A stretch of DNA of 64,000 nucleotides from contig CYUK01000003.1 in the NCBI GenBank assembly GCA_001299455.1, forward strand, positions 620,001-684,000, given 5' to 3'. Position numbers and translations under genes: made by a program. The notes beneath the pieces are model-generated. The model was given only the letters and a program-made list of their open reading frames with translations, was not told where the DNA came from and searched no databases. The first letter of the stretch is position 1, and every line of letters starts with the position of its first letter. Shown here one piece after another: positions 1 through 8,573 of the stretch. Origin of the DNA: Clostridiales bacterium SIT11 (GTDB lineage: Bacteria > Bacillota > Clostridia > Tissierellales > Peptoniphilaceae).

Positions 1-13
1 TAGGGTTGATGAA

Positions 14-432
14 ATGATTAGGCAATGCATTGATAATGACATAGATGCAGCGATGCAAATATGACTGAATACGAATATTCAGGCACATAGTTTTATATCT
101 TCTTGTTATTGGCAGAGCAACTCTGATATAGTAAAAGAGATGTTGCCTAGCGCAGAAATATATGTGTATGAAGATAATCGCACAAAGCAAATTGATGGAT
201 TCATTGGATTGAATAATAGCTATATCGAAGGTATTTTTGTAAAAGAAACGATGCAATCAAAAGGAATTGGAAAACAATTGCTGAATCATGTAAAGGAAGT
301 CAAGTCCACATTAAAATTAAGCGTATACCAGAAAAATGAGAAATCGATTAAATTTTATCTGCGAGAGAAATCTAATATCCAATCTGAACATGTAGATGAC
401 AATCGGGAGAAAAAGAATTTATAATGTTTTAG
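14..432 (+). pseudogene. Broken GNAT-family N-acetyltransferase
   Basis: Reading from the ATG at 14, the frame runs 16 codons and hits TGA at 62-64. The same frame then continues to ATG 140 and beyond. The downstream part has the acetyl-CoA-binding core of GNAT enzymes (GIGKQLL at 261-281, then the SVYQKNEKSIKFY stretch). Near the end, a run of five A at 410-414 appears to carry a one-base slip: the other frame ends EKEFIMF-stop at 430-432, which looks like the native terminus. Two lesions, a nonsense (probably TGG to TGA) and a frameshift, make this a pseudogene. A truncated protein from 140 is possible but would lack the N-terminal strand. Confidence 0.75.
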
Positions 433-478
433 AATCGTTAAATTCCTATTTGTCGACAACAACTAAATAATAATCATA

Positions 479-510
479 AGCATCAATCAGCAATGATTGG
501 TGCTTTTCTT
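479..510 (+). terminator. Rho-independent terminator after the GNAT pseudogene
   Basis: An 11-bp stem (479-489 with 494-504, one G-U pair) has a GCAA loop and is followed by TTTTCTT. Confidence 0.7.
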
Positions 511-563
511 ATGCTCTTAAGATGCCGAGCATTTATTATGCAAATTTTAACGGAGGTGGCGGG

Positions 564-602
564 TTGGCAAATAGAATAAAAGGTATTACTGTTGAAATTT
601 GA
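564..602 (+). pseudogene. Possible 5' stub of a phage tail tape-measure gene
   Basis: A strong ribosome-binding site (GGAGGTGG, 552-559) precedes TTG at 564 and 12 codons reading LANRIKGITVEI, then TGA. From memory, this peptide closely resembles the first residues of many Firmicute phage tape-measure proteins, where it is followed by a GGDTT-like stretch. Nothing downstream continues the gene. If correct, this is the scar of an excised or deleted prophage. The match rests on 12 residues only, so confidence is low. Confidence 0.3.
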
Positions 603-681
603 AAGTTTTAAATACTTAATTGCTTATTTACTTTCCTGTTTTAACTCAATATAAAACTTTGTTTATTTCTTAGCTCAATGT

Positions 682-908
682 TTAGGCTTCGCAAAAAATC
701 TTGAATTCTTCCTCTGTTAGTTTTTCGTCTGATACTTCCCAAAATTCATCATGAAGTCTATTAACAAATTTTTTTGCTGTCACTACTATATCTAAAAAGT
801 TAATGGCTAATCAAACCTTTCCTTTTTTGCTTTCTTAACTGAGTTTCCTGCGTATCTTTTGCAAGCATTAACTTATGTTTCTAATCTTTCCAAAATTTCT
901 TGTTTCAT
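682..908 (-). pseudogene. Decayed small gene of unknown function
   Basis: On the minus strand, ATG at 908 starts MKQEILERLET, then TAA. The same frame resumes with VNACKRYAGNSVKKAKKE, meets another stop, and a shift to the neighbouring frame gives a charged C-terminus (FVNRLHDEFWEVSDEK, then EEEFKIFCEA) ending at 682. A ribosome-binding site (AGAGGG) precedes the ATG. At least two stops and one frameshift show a dead gene. I do not recognise the family; small coiled, charged proteins of this type are common in plasmid and phage cargo. Confidence 0.45.
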
Positions 909-1002
909 GCTTAACCCTCTTTTTTTACTATACACATATTTCCGTACTATAAAAGATAAGTCAAGTCAATTAAAGGCTATCATTCTACAATTAATCAAAT
1001 TA

Positions 1003-1037
1003 AAAAGGTTAAGAACAATCTCTGCTCTTAACCTTTT
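1003..1037 (-). terminator. Terminator downstream of valS (stem usable in both directions)
   Basis: A perfect 12-bp inverted repeat (1003-1014 with 1026-1037) has an 11-nt loop. On the minus strand it is followed by a U-rich tract, suitable for ending valS, which stops at 1118. Confidence 0.7.
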
Positions 1038-1117
1038 ATCTAGCCACCTAAAGACTCTCTAAATAAGTTTTTCTAAAATCCCTAATTCAATGAGCGATTA
1101 GTCCGTCTCTTTTTTCT

Positions 1118-3757
1118 TTACCTATTTTCTATGGCAGAAATCCTCTTTTCTAATTGAGCCATTTCTGTCTTAAACTGGTCTTCCTTGGCTTTTTCCTTGG
1201 CCACTACAGCTTCCGGCGCCTTGGAGACAAAACCTTGGTTGGACAGCTTTTTAGTCACCCGGTCCAATTCCTTTTTGACCTTGTCCAGTTCCTTGTTTAA
1301 CCGTTCCAATTCCTTTTCATAGTCCACCAAGTCTTCCATGGGCATATAGTAGTCCACACCTTGGGAAAGGACAGACAGGTGGTCTCCTTCCAGGCTCTTA
1401 GGATCTTCCAGCCATTCCAGGCCTGTGGAAAAGCCCAGAGACTTAAAGTAACCTTCTGTACCTTCCAGGTCTTTTCTGGCTTCCGAATCCTTGGCAAAGA
1501 CCAGGGTCTTGGATTTTTTATTGGGGGCAATATTCATTTCTGCCCGAGCATTCCGGATTCCCCGAATGGCTTCTTGGACCCGTTCCAGCTTCTTTTCAGC
1601 TCCTTCATCTAGGAAGTTCTCCAAGTCTACAGGCCAGGTGTCTTCCATTAAGAAGCCTTCTGTTCCTGGAAGCTTAGACCAAATTTCTTCTGTAATAAAG
1701 GGCATAAAGGGATGAAGGAGGCGGAGGATGTCTTTTAAAACAGCCACGAGAACAGAAACAGCCACAGTCTTATCTTCTTCATCTTCAGAGAAAAGACGAG
1801 GTTTTACCAGCTCAATATACCAGTCACAAAAATCAGACCAGATAAAGTTTAAGACGGCATCGCCAGCAAGACCAATGTCGTAGTGGTCTAATTTGTCGGC
1901 CACTTCCCTGGTTACCCGAGACCCCTTGGATAGGAGCCACTTGTCTTCCGGTTTGAGATTTTTCAAGTCTTTCAAGTCCTTTAAGTCCCTGTCGGCATGC
2001 ATGAGGACAAAACGAGAGGCATTCCAGAGCTTGTTGGCAAAGTTTCGGTTGGCTTCCACCCGATCTGTGGAAAACCGCATGTCATTTCCTGGGCTGTTAC
2101 CTGTAATTAAGGTAAAGCGCAGGGCATCGGCCCCGTATTGGTCAATAATTTCTAGAGGGTCAATTCCATTGCCCAGGGACTTGGACATCTTCCGTCCTTG
2201 TTCATCCAGGACAAGACCTGTTAAAAAGACATCCTTAAAGGGAAGTTCTCCTGTTTGTTCCAGGGCCGAAAAAACCATCCGAACAACCCAGAAAAAGATA
2301 ATATCATAGCCGGTACAGAGGACATTTGTAGGATAAAAATATGCATAGTCTTCTGTTTTTTCCGGCCAGCCCAAGGTAGAGAAGGGCCAAAGGGCTGAAG
2401 AGAACCAAGTATCTAAAGTATCTGGATCTCGGTAAATTTCTCCGCCACATTCCGGGCACTTGTCCGGCTCCTCTAGGCTGACAGTGACGTGGTCACAGTC
2501 CTTGCAATAGTAAACAGGCAGTTGGTGGCCCCACCAAAGTTGGCGAGAAATACACCAGTCCCGGATATTTTCCAGCCAGTGGGCATAAATTTTTCCAAAG
2601 CGGTCAGGAATAAAGTGGAGGTCGCCCTTTTTATAGGCTTCTAAAGCCGGCTTGGCCAGAGGTTCCATTTTTACAAACCATTGCTTGGAAATTAAGGGTT
2701 CGATTACCGTCTTACACCGCTCACAATGGCCTACAGCATTGTGGTGGTCTTCAATTTTTACTAAAAGGCCCAGTTTGTCAAAGTCTTCTACAATTTTCTT
2801 CCGGGCATCCATCCGGTCCAGGCCTTGGTAGGCTCTGGCATTTTCATTTAATACGCCTTCTTGGTCAATGACAATTAATTGCCCAAGATCGTGACGGGCT
2901 CCTACTTCAAAGTCGTTAGGGTCATGGGAGGGGGTAATCTTTACCGCCCCAGTTCCAAATTCCATGTCCACATAGGCATCAGCAATAATGGGAATTTCCC
3001 GGTCCATTAAGGGAAGTTTTAAGGTTTTTCCTACTAAATCCTTGTAGCGGTCATCTTCCGGATTGACAGCCACAGCCAAGTCTCCAGGAATGGTTTCCGG
3101 CCGGGTAGTGGAAATTTTCAAGTCACCGGACCCGTCAGCCAGAGGATAGGAAAAAGTCCACATCTTGCCATCGTGGTCCACATGGTCCACTTCTGCATCG
3201 GAAATGGCCGTTTGACAGGAAGGGCACCAGTTGATAATTCGGTCTCCCCGATAAATTAAGTCCTTTTCATAGAGTTCCATAAAGACCGTTTCTACCGCCC
3301 GAGACAGGTTGTCATCCAGGGTAAAAGCTTGCCGGTCCCAGTCACAGGAAACCCCTAGCTTCTTCAGTTGGTTTTTAATATTTCCCCCATATTCATGGGT
3401 CCAGGCCCAGGCTTCTTCCAAAAAGCCTTCCCGGCCCAGGTCTTCCTTGGTCTTGCCTTCAGACTGAATCTTGGCCACAACCTTAGCTTCTGTGGAAATA
3501 GACGCATGGTCTGTTCCCGGTAAAAATAGGGCTTGGTAGCCCTTGAGGCGTTTAAAGCGAATTAAAATATCTTGAATGGTGTTGTTCAAGGCATGGCCCA
3601 TGTGCAGGTTTCCTGTTACATTTGGCGGGGGCATGACAATGGTATAGGGCTCCTTGGACCGGTTCACTTCCGGATGAAAGGCCTTTTCTTCCATCCACTC
3701 CTGATAAATCCGGTCTTCAAAGTCTTTGGGACTATAAGTTTTTGCCAGTTCTTTCAA
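1118..3757 (-). CDS. valS: Valine--tRNA ligase
   Basis: Class I aminoacyl-tRNA synthetase that charges tRNA-Val in the cytoplasm, with editing of threonine. The HIGH-like signature HMGH lies at residues 52-55 after the PPPNVTGNLHMGH block, and KMSKS follows in GRKMSKSLGNG. The C-terminal coiled-coil arm is typical (ELERLNKELDKVKKELDRV). The start is set at a TTG (3757) preceded by AAGGAGGAAAAA, giving 879 aa, the usual ValS length. An ATG further upstream in the same open frame (3880) lies inside the T-box leader and is not a real start. The gene is transcribed alone from its own sigma-A promoter and T-box leader, and ends at the hairpin at 1003-1037. Confidence 0.97.
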   Translation of the reverse strand: MKELAKTYSPKDFEDRIYQEWMEEKAFHPEVNRSKEPYTIVMPPPNVTGNLHMGHALNNTIQDILIRFKRLKGYQALFLPGTDHASISTEAKVVAKIQSEGKTKEDLGREGFLEEAWAWTHEYGGNIKNQLKKLGVSCDWDRQAFTLDDNLSRAVETVFMELYEKDLIYRGDRIINWCPSCQTAISDAEVDHVDHDGKMWTFSYPLADGSGDLKISTTRPETIPGDLAVAVNPEDDRYKDLVGKTLKLPLMDREIPIIADAYVDMEFGTGAVKITPSHDPNDFEVGARHDLGQLIVIDQEGVLNENARAYQGLDRMDARKKIVEDFDKLGLLVKIEDHHNAVGHCERCKTVIEPLISKQWFVKMEPLAKPALEAYKKGDLHFIPDRFGKIYAHWLENIRDWCISRQLWWGHQLPVYYCKDCDHVTVSLEEPDKCPECGGEIYRDPDTLDTWFSSALWPFSTLGWPEKTEDYAYFYPTNVLCTGYDIIFFWVVRMVFSALEQTGELPFKDVFLTGLVLDEQGRKMSKSLGNGIDPLEIIDQYGADALRFTLITGNSPGNDMRFSTDRVEANRNFANKLWNASRFVLMHADRDLKDLKDLKNLKPEDKWLLSKGSRVTREVADKLDHYDIGLAGDAVLNFIWSDFCDWYIELVKPRLFSEDEEDKTVAVSVLVAVLKDILRLLHPFMPFITEEIWSKLPGTEGFLMEDTWPVDLENFLDEGAEKKLERVQEAIRGIRNARAEMNIAPNKKSKTLVFAKDSEARKDLEGTEGYFKSLGFSTGLEWLEDPKSLEGDHLSVLSQGVDYYMPMEDLVDYEKELERLNKELDKVKKELDRVTKKLSNQGFVSKAPEAVVAKEKAKEDQFKTEMAQLEKRISAIENR

Positions 3758-3770
3758 TTTTTCCTCCTTG

Positions 3771-3991
3771 TGCTCAGTAGTATAAAAAAACCCCCATCCA
3801 AAAGGACGAGGGTCGCGGTACCACCTTAATTTCCGAAAAATTCGGCTCTTTAGGACCTTTAACGGGGTCAACCGATACATGTGTATCCAAGAAAAAGCAA
3901 CCTTCAGAAGCCTCCCCTGTCAATTTCCACCAACCATTGACTCTCTCTAAGCTTGAGCTTCCTACTCCTCTTTTTTTTAAGGTTTCTTATT
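3771..3991 (-). promoter_or_regulatory. T-box riboswitch leader of valS
   Basis: The conserved T-box bulge AGGTGGTACCGCG lies on the minus strand at 3814-3826. It is followed by a 10-bp terminator stem and a run of seven U (3783-3813), then the valS ribosome-binding site. Upstream leader elements include GGAGUAGG near the 5' end and a GGUUGGUG motif. Uncharged tRNA-Val should bind and switch terminator to antiterminator. I could not place the specifier loop with certainty; a GUU valine codon in GAAGGUUGC (3897-3905) is one candidate. Confidence 0.93.
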
Positions 3992-3997
3992 GTTACC

Positions 3998-4026
3998 ATT
4001 ATAAGAGGTCCGAACCCTCTTGTCAA
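3998..4026 (-). promoter_or_regulatory. Sigma-A promoter of valS
   Basis: Perfect consensus TTGACA (4021-4026) and TATAAT (3998-4003) are separated by exactly 17 bp. The spacer holds the inverted repeat AAGAGG/CCTCTT, which may also serve as a weak trpS end hairpin. The promoter begins 6 bp beyond the trpS stop codon. Confidence 0.93.
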
Positions 4027-4031
4027 GCCCT

Positions 4032-5024
4032 TTAGCGAGGGATAAAGCCCATTTTCTTGTAACATTTCCGTAAAATTTTATTGGCCCTATAGGCTGCCTT
4101 TTGGGCGCCACTGGTGTAGACTTCTTCTAAATAGGCCTTGTTGCCACGAATTTCATGGAATCTTTCCCGGACAGGCCCGATTTCTTGGATGACCGCTTCC
4201 GCCACATCTTCCTTTAAAACGCCATAACCCTTGCCTTCATAGGCCTTTAAAAGGTCTTCTATGGATTTGCCGGAGCAGGCAGAGTAAATATCCAGGAGAT
4301 TTTTAATCCCCGGCTGGTCATCATTATAGGCAATCTTTCCTTGGGAATCGGTCACCGCCCGTTTAAACTTCCGGCGGATGGTGGCATCGTCATCTAAAAT
4401 TAAGACATAGCCATTGGCATCGGGATCAGACTTGGACATTTTTTTTGTGGGCTCTTGAAGGCTCATCACCCTTCCCCCCACCTTAGTTTTTAACATTTCC
4501 GGAAGGACAAAGGTGTCAGAATAACGAGAATTAAACCGTTCTGCCAAGTCCCGGGTCATTTCAATATGTTGTTTTTGGTCATCTCCTACAGGAACATAGT
4601 GGCTGCCGTAGAGGAGGATGTCCGCCGCCATGAGGACAGGATAGTTTAAAAGACCGGCATAAACTTCCTTGTTGTCCCCTGCCTTGGCCTTAAACTGGGT
4701 CATCCTTTGGAGCTGGCCCAGCCCCGTCATGGTGTTTAAAAGCCACATGAGCTCCACATGTTGGGGAACATGGGATTGGATGTATAAAATAGATTTTTCC
4801 GGATCAATCCCTACAGCCAGGTAAAGGGCCAGGATATCCAGGGTATGGGCCCGGAGGACCTTGGGCTCCTGGGGCACGGTAATGGCGTGCATATCTACAA
4901 TACAGTAGATACAGTCATAATCTTCCTGGAGCTTGGGAAAATTCCGCAAGGCCCCAATATAATTTCCCAGGGTCAAGTTTCCTGAAGGTTGAATTCCACT
5001 ATAGACAATTTTTTTATCTGACAT
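4032..5024 (-). CDS. trpS: Tryptophan--tRNA ligase
   Basis: Class I synthetase that charges tRNA-Trp. The N-terminus SGIQPSGNLTLGNYIGA carries the TrpS form of the HIGH motif, and KKMSKSD lies at residues 194-200. At 330 aa the length is normal. The start is ATG at 5024 with an upstream GAAAGGAAAGAG. Unlike valS, the 65-bp gap to the divergent peptidase gene is too short for a T-box leader. It lies just upstream of valS on the same strand, but valS has its own promoter. Confidence 0.97.
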   Translation of the reverse strand: MSDKKIVYSGIQPSGNLTLGNYIGALRNFPKLQEDYDCIYCIVDMHAITVPQEPKVLRAHTLDILALYLAVGIDPEKSILYIQSHVPQHVELMWLLNTMTGLGQLQRMTQFKAKAGDNKEVYAGLLNYPVLMAADILLYGSHYVPVGDDQKQHIEMTRDLAERFNSRYSDTFVLPEMLKTKVGGRVMSLQEPTKKMSKSDPDANGYVLILDDDATIRRKFKRAVTDSQGKIAYNDDQPGIKNLLDIYSACSGKSIEDLLKAYEGKGYGVLKEDVAEAVIQEIGPVRERFHEIRGNKAYLEEVYTSGAQKAAYRANKILRKCYKKMGFIPR

Positions 5025-5089
5025 ATCTCTTTCCTTTCTAAAAGCCCCTCCCCTTTGTGGTAAAATAATAAAAAAGAAAGGAGCAAATC

Positions 5090-6085
5090 ATGTACTGGTT
5101 TTATAAACACGGACCCCATAACGACCTCACTGACGTCCCTGGCGTCAAAGTGGGCCACTACACCCTGGAGGATGAAAGCCAGGGAATTTATACAGGCCTT
5201 ACAGCCATCCTGCCTGGCCGGGAAAATCCCTTTAAGGACAAGCTGACTGCCGCCACCCACACCATTAACGGCTTTGGAAAACCCCTTGGATTGGAGCAAG
5301 TCCGGGAGCTGGGCCAGCTGGAAAGTCCCATTCTTTTAACCAACACCCTCTCTGTCGGGGACGCCGCCCGAGGCCTTATAGACTATATGTTATCTGTAGA
5401 TGAAAATATTGGCCGGCCCACCACAGTCAACCCCTTGGTCATGGAATGTAATGATGGGACCATTAACGATATCCGCAAGCTAGCCATTGAAAAGGGCCAT
5501 GTTCGCCAGGCCATTGAAGCCGCTTCCTCCCCCCTGATCCAGGGCCCTGTCGGCGCTGGCCGGGGCATGGTTTGCTATGGGCTTAAGGGCGGCATCGGCT
5601 CTTCCTCCCGGATCCTTTCCCTAGAAGGAAAAACCTACACCCTGGCCGCCCTCTGCCTTTGTAATTTCGGGTCCTGTAAAGACTTGTCCATTCAAGGGCA
5701 AAAGCTGGGTCCCCTCCTGGACATGGAAGCTAGCAAGGACCAGGGGTCCATTGTCACCGTCCTGGCCACAGACCTTCCCTTGGATAAGTCTCTCCTTCAA
5801 CGGATGGCCAGAAGAGTCCAGTCTGGCATTGCCCGGACAGGAGCCTATACTGGGACAGGGTCCGGAGAATTTGTCCTGGCCTTTACCACCGCCCGGGAAG
5901 ACCACTTAAAGGGAACCGACCCAGACCCCCTCTTCCTGGCCACTGTGGAAGCTGTAGAAGAAGCCATTCTCCAGGCCCTCTACCATGGCCGAACTTCCAA
6001 GACCTATGACGGAAAAACCATCCTCTCCTTAAAAGATCGAGCCCGGGACCGGGGCCTTTCCCTTCCCAATTTGGAAGAAAATTAA
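5090..6085 (+). CDS. P1 (S58, DmpA-type) aminopeptidase
   Basis: This is a DmpA-family N-terminal-nucleophile hydrolase: the precursor is expected to cleave itself at a Gly-Ser bond and the new N-terminal Ser is the nucleophile. Gly219-Ser220 (KDQGSIVTVLATDLPL) is the likely cleavage site, matching the GSxxxxxATDAPL block of the family. Other family blocks are DVPGVKVGHYT near the N-terminus, PVGAGRGM (153-160) and ARTGAYTGTGSG. At 331 aa it is slightly short but complete. ATG 5090 follows GAAAGGAGC. It may release N-terminal amino acids or beta-peptides; the true substrate cannot be read from sequence. It is divergent from trpS and converges on the amidohydrolase. Confidence 0.9.
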   Translation: MYWFYKHGPHNDLTDVPGVKVGHYTLEDESQGIYTGLTAILPGRENPFKDKLTAATHTINGFGKPLGLEQVRELGQLESPILLTNTLSVGDAARGLIDYMLSVDENIGRPTTVNPLVMECNDGTINDIRKLAIEKGHVRQAIEAASSPLIQGPVGAGRGMVCYGLKGGIGSSSRILSLEGKTYTLAALCLCNFGSCKDLSIQGQKLGPLLDMEASKDQGSIVTVLATDLPLDKSLLQRMARRVQSGIARTGAYTGTGSGEFVLAFTTAREDHLKGTDPDPLFLATVEAVEEAILQALYHGRTSKTYDGKTILSLKDRARDRGLSLPNLEEN

Positions 6086-6156
6086 ATTTTTACGGATAAT
6101 TATCCATTGTATCCTACCAATTTATTATACCACTTTTGGAAATTATCCTCATTAAT

Positions 6157-6210
6157 AAAGCCCATTTCCAGCCTGGACTTTTTCAGTCCTCCTGGAAAAT
6201 GGGCTTTTCC
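6157..6210. terminator. Bidirectional terminator between convergent genes
   Basis: A long imperfect stem (AAAGCCCATTTCCAG at 6157-6171 with CTGGAAAATGGGCTTT at 6192-6207) separates the plus-strand peptidase gene from the minus-strand amidohydrolase. Confidence 0.7.
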
Positions 6211-6229
6211 TACTATTTATCTGGAATTT

Positions 6230-7513
6230 TTAGCGGGTCAGAAGTTGATTCATCCGGTCTTGAACCATGGACAAGATGCCTTCATAGTCAATCTTCGTCA
6301 GGACCCGGTCCTTCATAACCACTTCCCCGTCAATAAGGACACTTTCCACATCTTCCGCCTGGGCCGAATAGCAAAGAGCCGAAATTAAATTGTTTCGTGG
6401 AGTAAAGGAAGCCGATTTTAAGTTGAAAATTGTCAAGTCCGCCTTTTTTCCTTCTTCAATAGACCCAATTTCATCTGCCCAGCCCAGGGCCTTGGCTCCG
6501 TCAATGGTCGCCATCCGAACCATGTCTATGGCCGGCATGGCCTTGGGATCCATATTGACCGCCTTGTTGACAATAGATCCCACATGGACCTCCTCTAGGA
6601 TATTTTGGTTGTTATTGGAAGAGTCTCCATCCGTTCCAATCCCCAGAGTAATCCCCTTGTCCTTCATCTTTTGGACAGGAGTAAAGCCGGAAGCCAGCTT
6701 TAAATTCGACGACGGATTATAAATAGGATAAAAATCCTTCCCCTTGACCAAGTCCATTTCTTCTTCCGTCATATGGACACAGTGGGCTGCAATGACGTGG
6801 AGGTCCAGCATGCCCAGGGAATCAATATAGGCAATGGGCGTCATTCCATGGTCCTGGACACAGTCTTCCACTTCCTTTTCCGTTTCCGACATATGGATAT
6901 TAATGACCCCATCCATGTCATGAGCCATGGCAATGACTTCTTTTAGGTAGTCCGTCCCACAAGTATAAATTGCATGAGGAGAGGGCACCACCCGGAGACG
7001 ACCATTTCCAGCCCCATGGTAATTTTTATAAAGGTCCCTGGTTTCCTCTAACTTTTCCTGGCTCTTTTCATCTTCAATGAGCCCCCGGGTCAAGATTCCC
7101 CGCATACCAATTTTTAGAGCCCCGTCCCCCACCTGGTCCATGGCATAGTACTGGTCACAAAAACAAGTAGCTCCGGACCGGATCATTTCCGCCATAGAAA
7201 GGAGAGATCCCCAGTAAATATCCTTGGGATTTAATTTCGCTTCTATAGGCCAGATGGCCTCTGTCAGCCAGGTTTGGAGGTTCATATCATCGGCATAATT
7301 CCGTAATAAACTCATGCCCAGGTGGGTGTGGCCGTTAATAAATCCAGGAACCACAAACTTGTCCTGGCCGTCCCAGACCTCATCCGCCACCATATTGAGA
7401 TTTCTCCCAAGCCGTAAAATTTTACTTCCTTCAATATAAATATCCATGTGGTCCAGGACCTTCCCTTGAACCACATCTAACATACTACAATCCTTAATTA
7501 ATAAAGTCATCAT
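6230..7513 (-). CDS. Amidohydrolase, MTA/SAH deaminase-like
   Basis: Metal-dependent amidohydrolase that resembles 5'-methylthioadenosine/S-adenosylhomocysteine deaminases and related SsnA/guanine-deaminase enzymes. The first metal motif is GHTHLGM (His62, His64). Later ligands lie in HMSETEKE, AAHCVHM and GTDGDSSNN. The length (427 aa) fits the family. The start region reads AAGGGGGAAGATGATG, so either of two adjacent ATGs (7513 or 7510) may be used. An extended -10 (TGGTATACT) lies just upstream. Convergent with the DmpA peptidase. Substrate assignment within the superfamily is uncertain. Confidence 0.87.
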   Translation of the reverse strand: MMTLLIKDCSMLDVVQGKVLDHMDIYIEGSKILRLGRNLNMVADEVWDGQDKFVVPGFINGHTHLGMSLLRNYADDMNLQTWLTEAIWPIEAKLNPKDIYWGSLLSMAEMIRSGATCFCDQYYAMDQVGDGALKIGMRGILTRGLIEDEKSQEKLEETRDLYKNYHGAGNGRLRVVPSPHAIYTCGTDYLKEVIAMAHDMDGVINIHMSETEKEVEDCVQDHGMTPIAYIDSLGMLDLHVIAAHCVHMTEEEMDLVKGKDFYPIYNPSSNLKLASGFTPVQKMKDKGITLGIGTDGDSSNNNQNILEEVHVGSIVNKAVNMDPKAMPAIDMVRMATIDGAKALGWADEIGSIEEGKKADLTIFNLKSASFTPRNNLISALCYSAQAEDVESVLIDGEVVMKDRVLTKIDYEGILSMVQDRMNQLLTR

Positions 7514-7588
7514 CTTCCCCCTTTCCTATAGTATACCAAAAGTTGAAAACTTTGCCCATGGGAAAGATGGTTTAGAGGAGAGATGGTT

Positions 7589-7808
7589 ATTGTAGGGCGA
7601 ACTTGAGGTTTTAACCCGGCACTCGTAGGGGCTAGCTCGTTCATGACCTAACCCGACGAGAGCTTTGCTCGAGTCGAAGGTAGGTCAAATGCAGTCTTTC
7701 ACAGCGAAAGGAGCGTTAGCGAACTTGAGCTGATGAAAAGTTGTACTAGCCTACTGTTGCTATGTCTCGCCATCGGTCTTTCAGGCGAAACTAGGTCGCC
7801 CCTACAAT
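7589..7808. repeat. ~220-bp structured intergenic element with imperfect terminal inverted repeats
   Basis: The segment is bounded by ATTGTAGGGCGA (7589 onward) and the inverted TCGCCCCTACAAT (ending 7808). Inside is a long hairpin: TGACCTAACC pairs with GGTAGGTCA, then CGAC-GA-GAGC-TTT-GCTC-GA-GTCG with tandem G-A mismatches. There are also two related CTTTCA...GCGAAA hairpins. It has no coding frame and is more G+C rich than nearby spacers. It looks like a dispersed intergenic repeat or MITE-like unit, but only one copy lies in this window. Confidence 0.5.
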
Positions 7809-7820
7809 TTTTCCTCCACT

Positions 7821-7845
7821 AAAAAAGGACTGCAAACGGCAGCCC
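7821..7845 (-). terminator. Terminator of the cyclase gene
   Basis: The minus strand has a 7-bp stem GGGCTGC/GCAGTCC (7839-7845 with 7827-7833) followed by six U, 10 bp past the cyclase stop. Confidence 0.8.
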
Positions 7846-7855
7846 CTACAATTTT

Positions 7856-8500
7856 CTATTCCAAATAGGCGATGGCCCGGATGGGGGACCCGTCGCAATC
7901 TTCCAAATGGAGGGGAAAGCAAGTAAAATAAAACAAGTCTTCTCCACAGAGGTCCAGATTTTTAAGGTTTTCTATATTCACTAGATCACAGTCCTTAAAG
8001 AGGGCCTTGTGCCGAGTGAGGTTTTCGTCGGCAATGGGATCCAGTCCGATGACGTCAAAACCAATTCCCTTGTAGGTCCCGGCCATAATATAAGCCAGGA
8101 CTTCCTCATCAATACAGGAGTAGTCTCCAAAATAAGCCTCTGTCCCCCAATACTTGTCCCAGCCCAGGTTAAAGAGAAGAAAATCTGCCTGGTCCAATTT
8201 GTCCCCCTGGACCCGAAGGCAGTCCATGCCAATGGCTTCTCCTTCTTTCAGGTCCCGGCAGTCAATAACCAGGGCCTGGCCCACAAACTAGTCCGGAGGA
8301 AATTGATCCAAAGTGGTCCGGCCAGGATAGAGGTGGGCCGGCGGGTCCATATGGGTCCCGGTATGGGTGTACATTTGCAGTAAAGTTTCCTTAAAGCCAT
8401 CTTTTTCATAAGTATTGGCCGGAATAAACTTGGGCCCCTCGGTTCCGGGATAGACGGGCATATTTTCTTTAATTTTATGGGTTAAATCTAGGACTTTCAT
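7856..8500 (-). pseudogene. KynB-like metal-dependent cyclase/formamidase, interrupted by TAG
   Basis: The two halves lie in one frame and together give about 214 codons, the usual length of the Cyclase (PF04199, kynurenine formamidase-like) family. The N-terminal half carries the metal motif HTGTHMDPPAH, and the C-terminal half has the FLLFNLGWDKYWG and FPLHLEDCDGSPIRAI blocks. They are split by TAG at 8288-8290, probably a former CAG. Downstream, an ATG at 8284 has no good ribosome-binding site. The stop makes the gene a likely recent pseudogene, since no other lesion is seen. Genes here use TAG as a normal stop, so recoding is unlikely. Own promoter and terminator are intact. Confidence 0.85.
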
Positions 8501-8545
8501 AGTTTTCCTCCTTAAATTTTATCCTTGCGGCGATTCTTTACAATG

Positions 8546-8573
8546 ATTATAGCACAAGACAGTCTGGTCAAAA
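8546..8573 (-). promoter_or_regulatory. Promoter of the cyclase pseudogene
   Basis: TATAAT on the minus strand (8546-8551) with TTTTGA (8568-8573) 16 bp upstream. The rest of the 8501-8746 spacer shows no gene. Confidence 0.6.

Noticed and set aside
62-64. TGA read as tryptophan in the GNAT gene
   Set aside because: Other intact genes here end with TGA (for example the PLP enzyme at 30173-30175), and the GNAT gene has a second lesion.
3758-3880. N-terminal extension of ValS to an upstream ATG at 3880
   Set aside because: This stretch is the T-box bulge and terminator of the leader. A TTG with a strong ribosome-binding site at 3757 gives the normal length.
5025-5089. T-box leader for trpS
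   Set aside because: The divergent spacer is only 65 bp and lacks the T-box sequence.
8288-8290. TAG in the cyclase gene read as pyrrolysine
   Set aside because: TAG ends other genes here (first EamA gene, dCMP deaminase), and no pyl genes are visible in the window.
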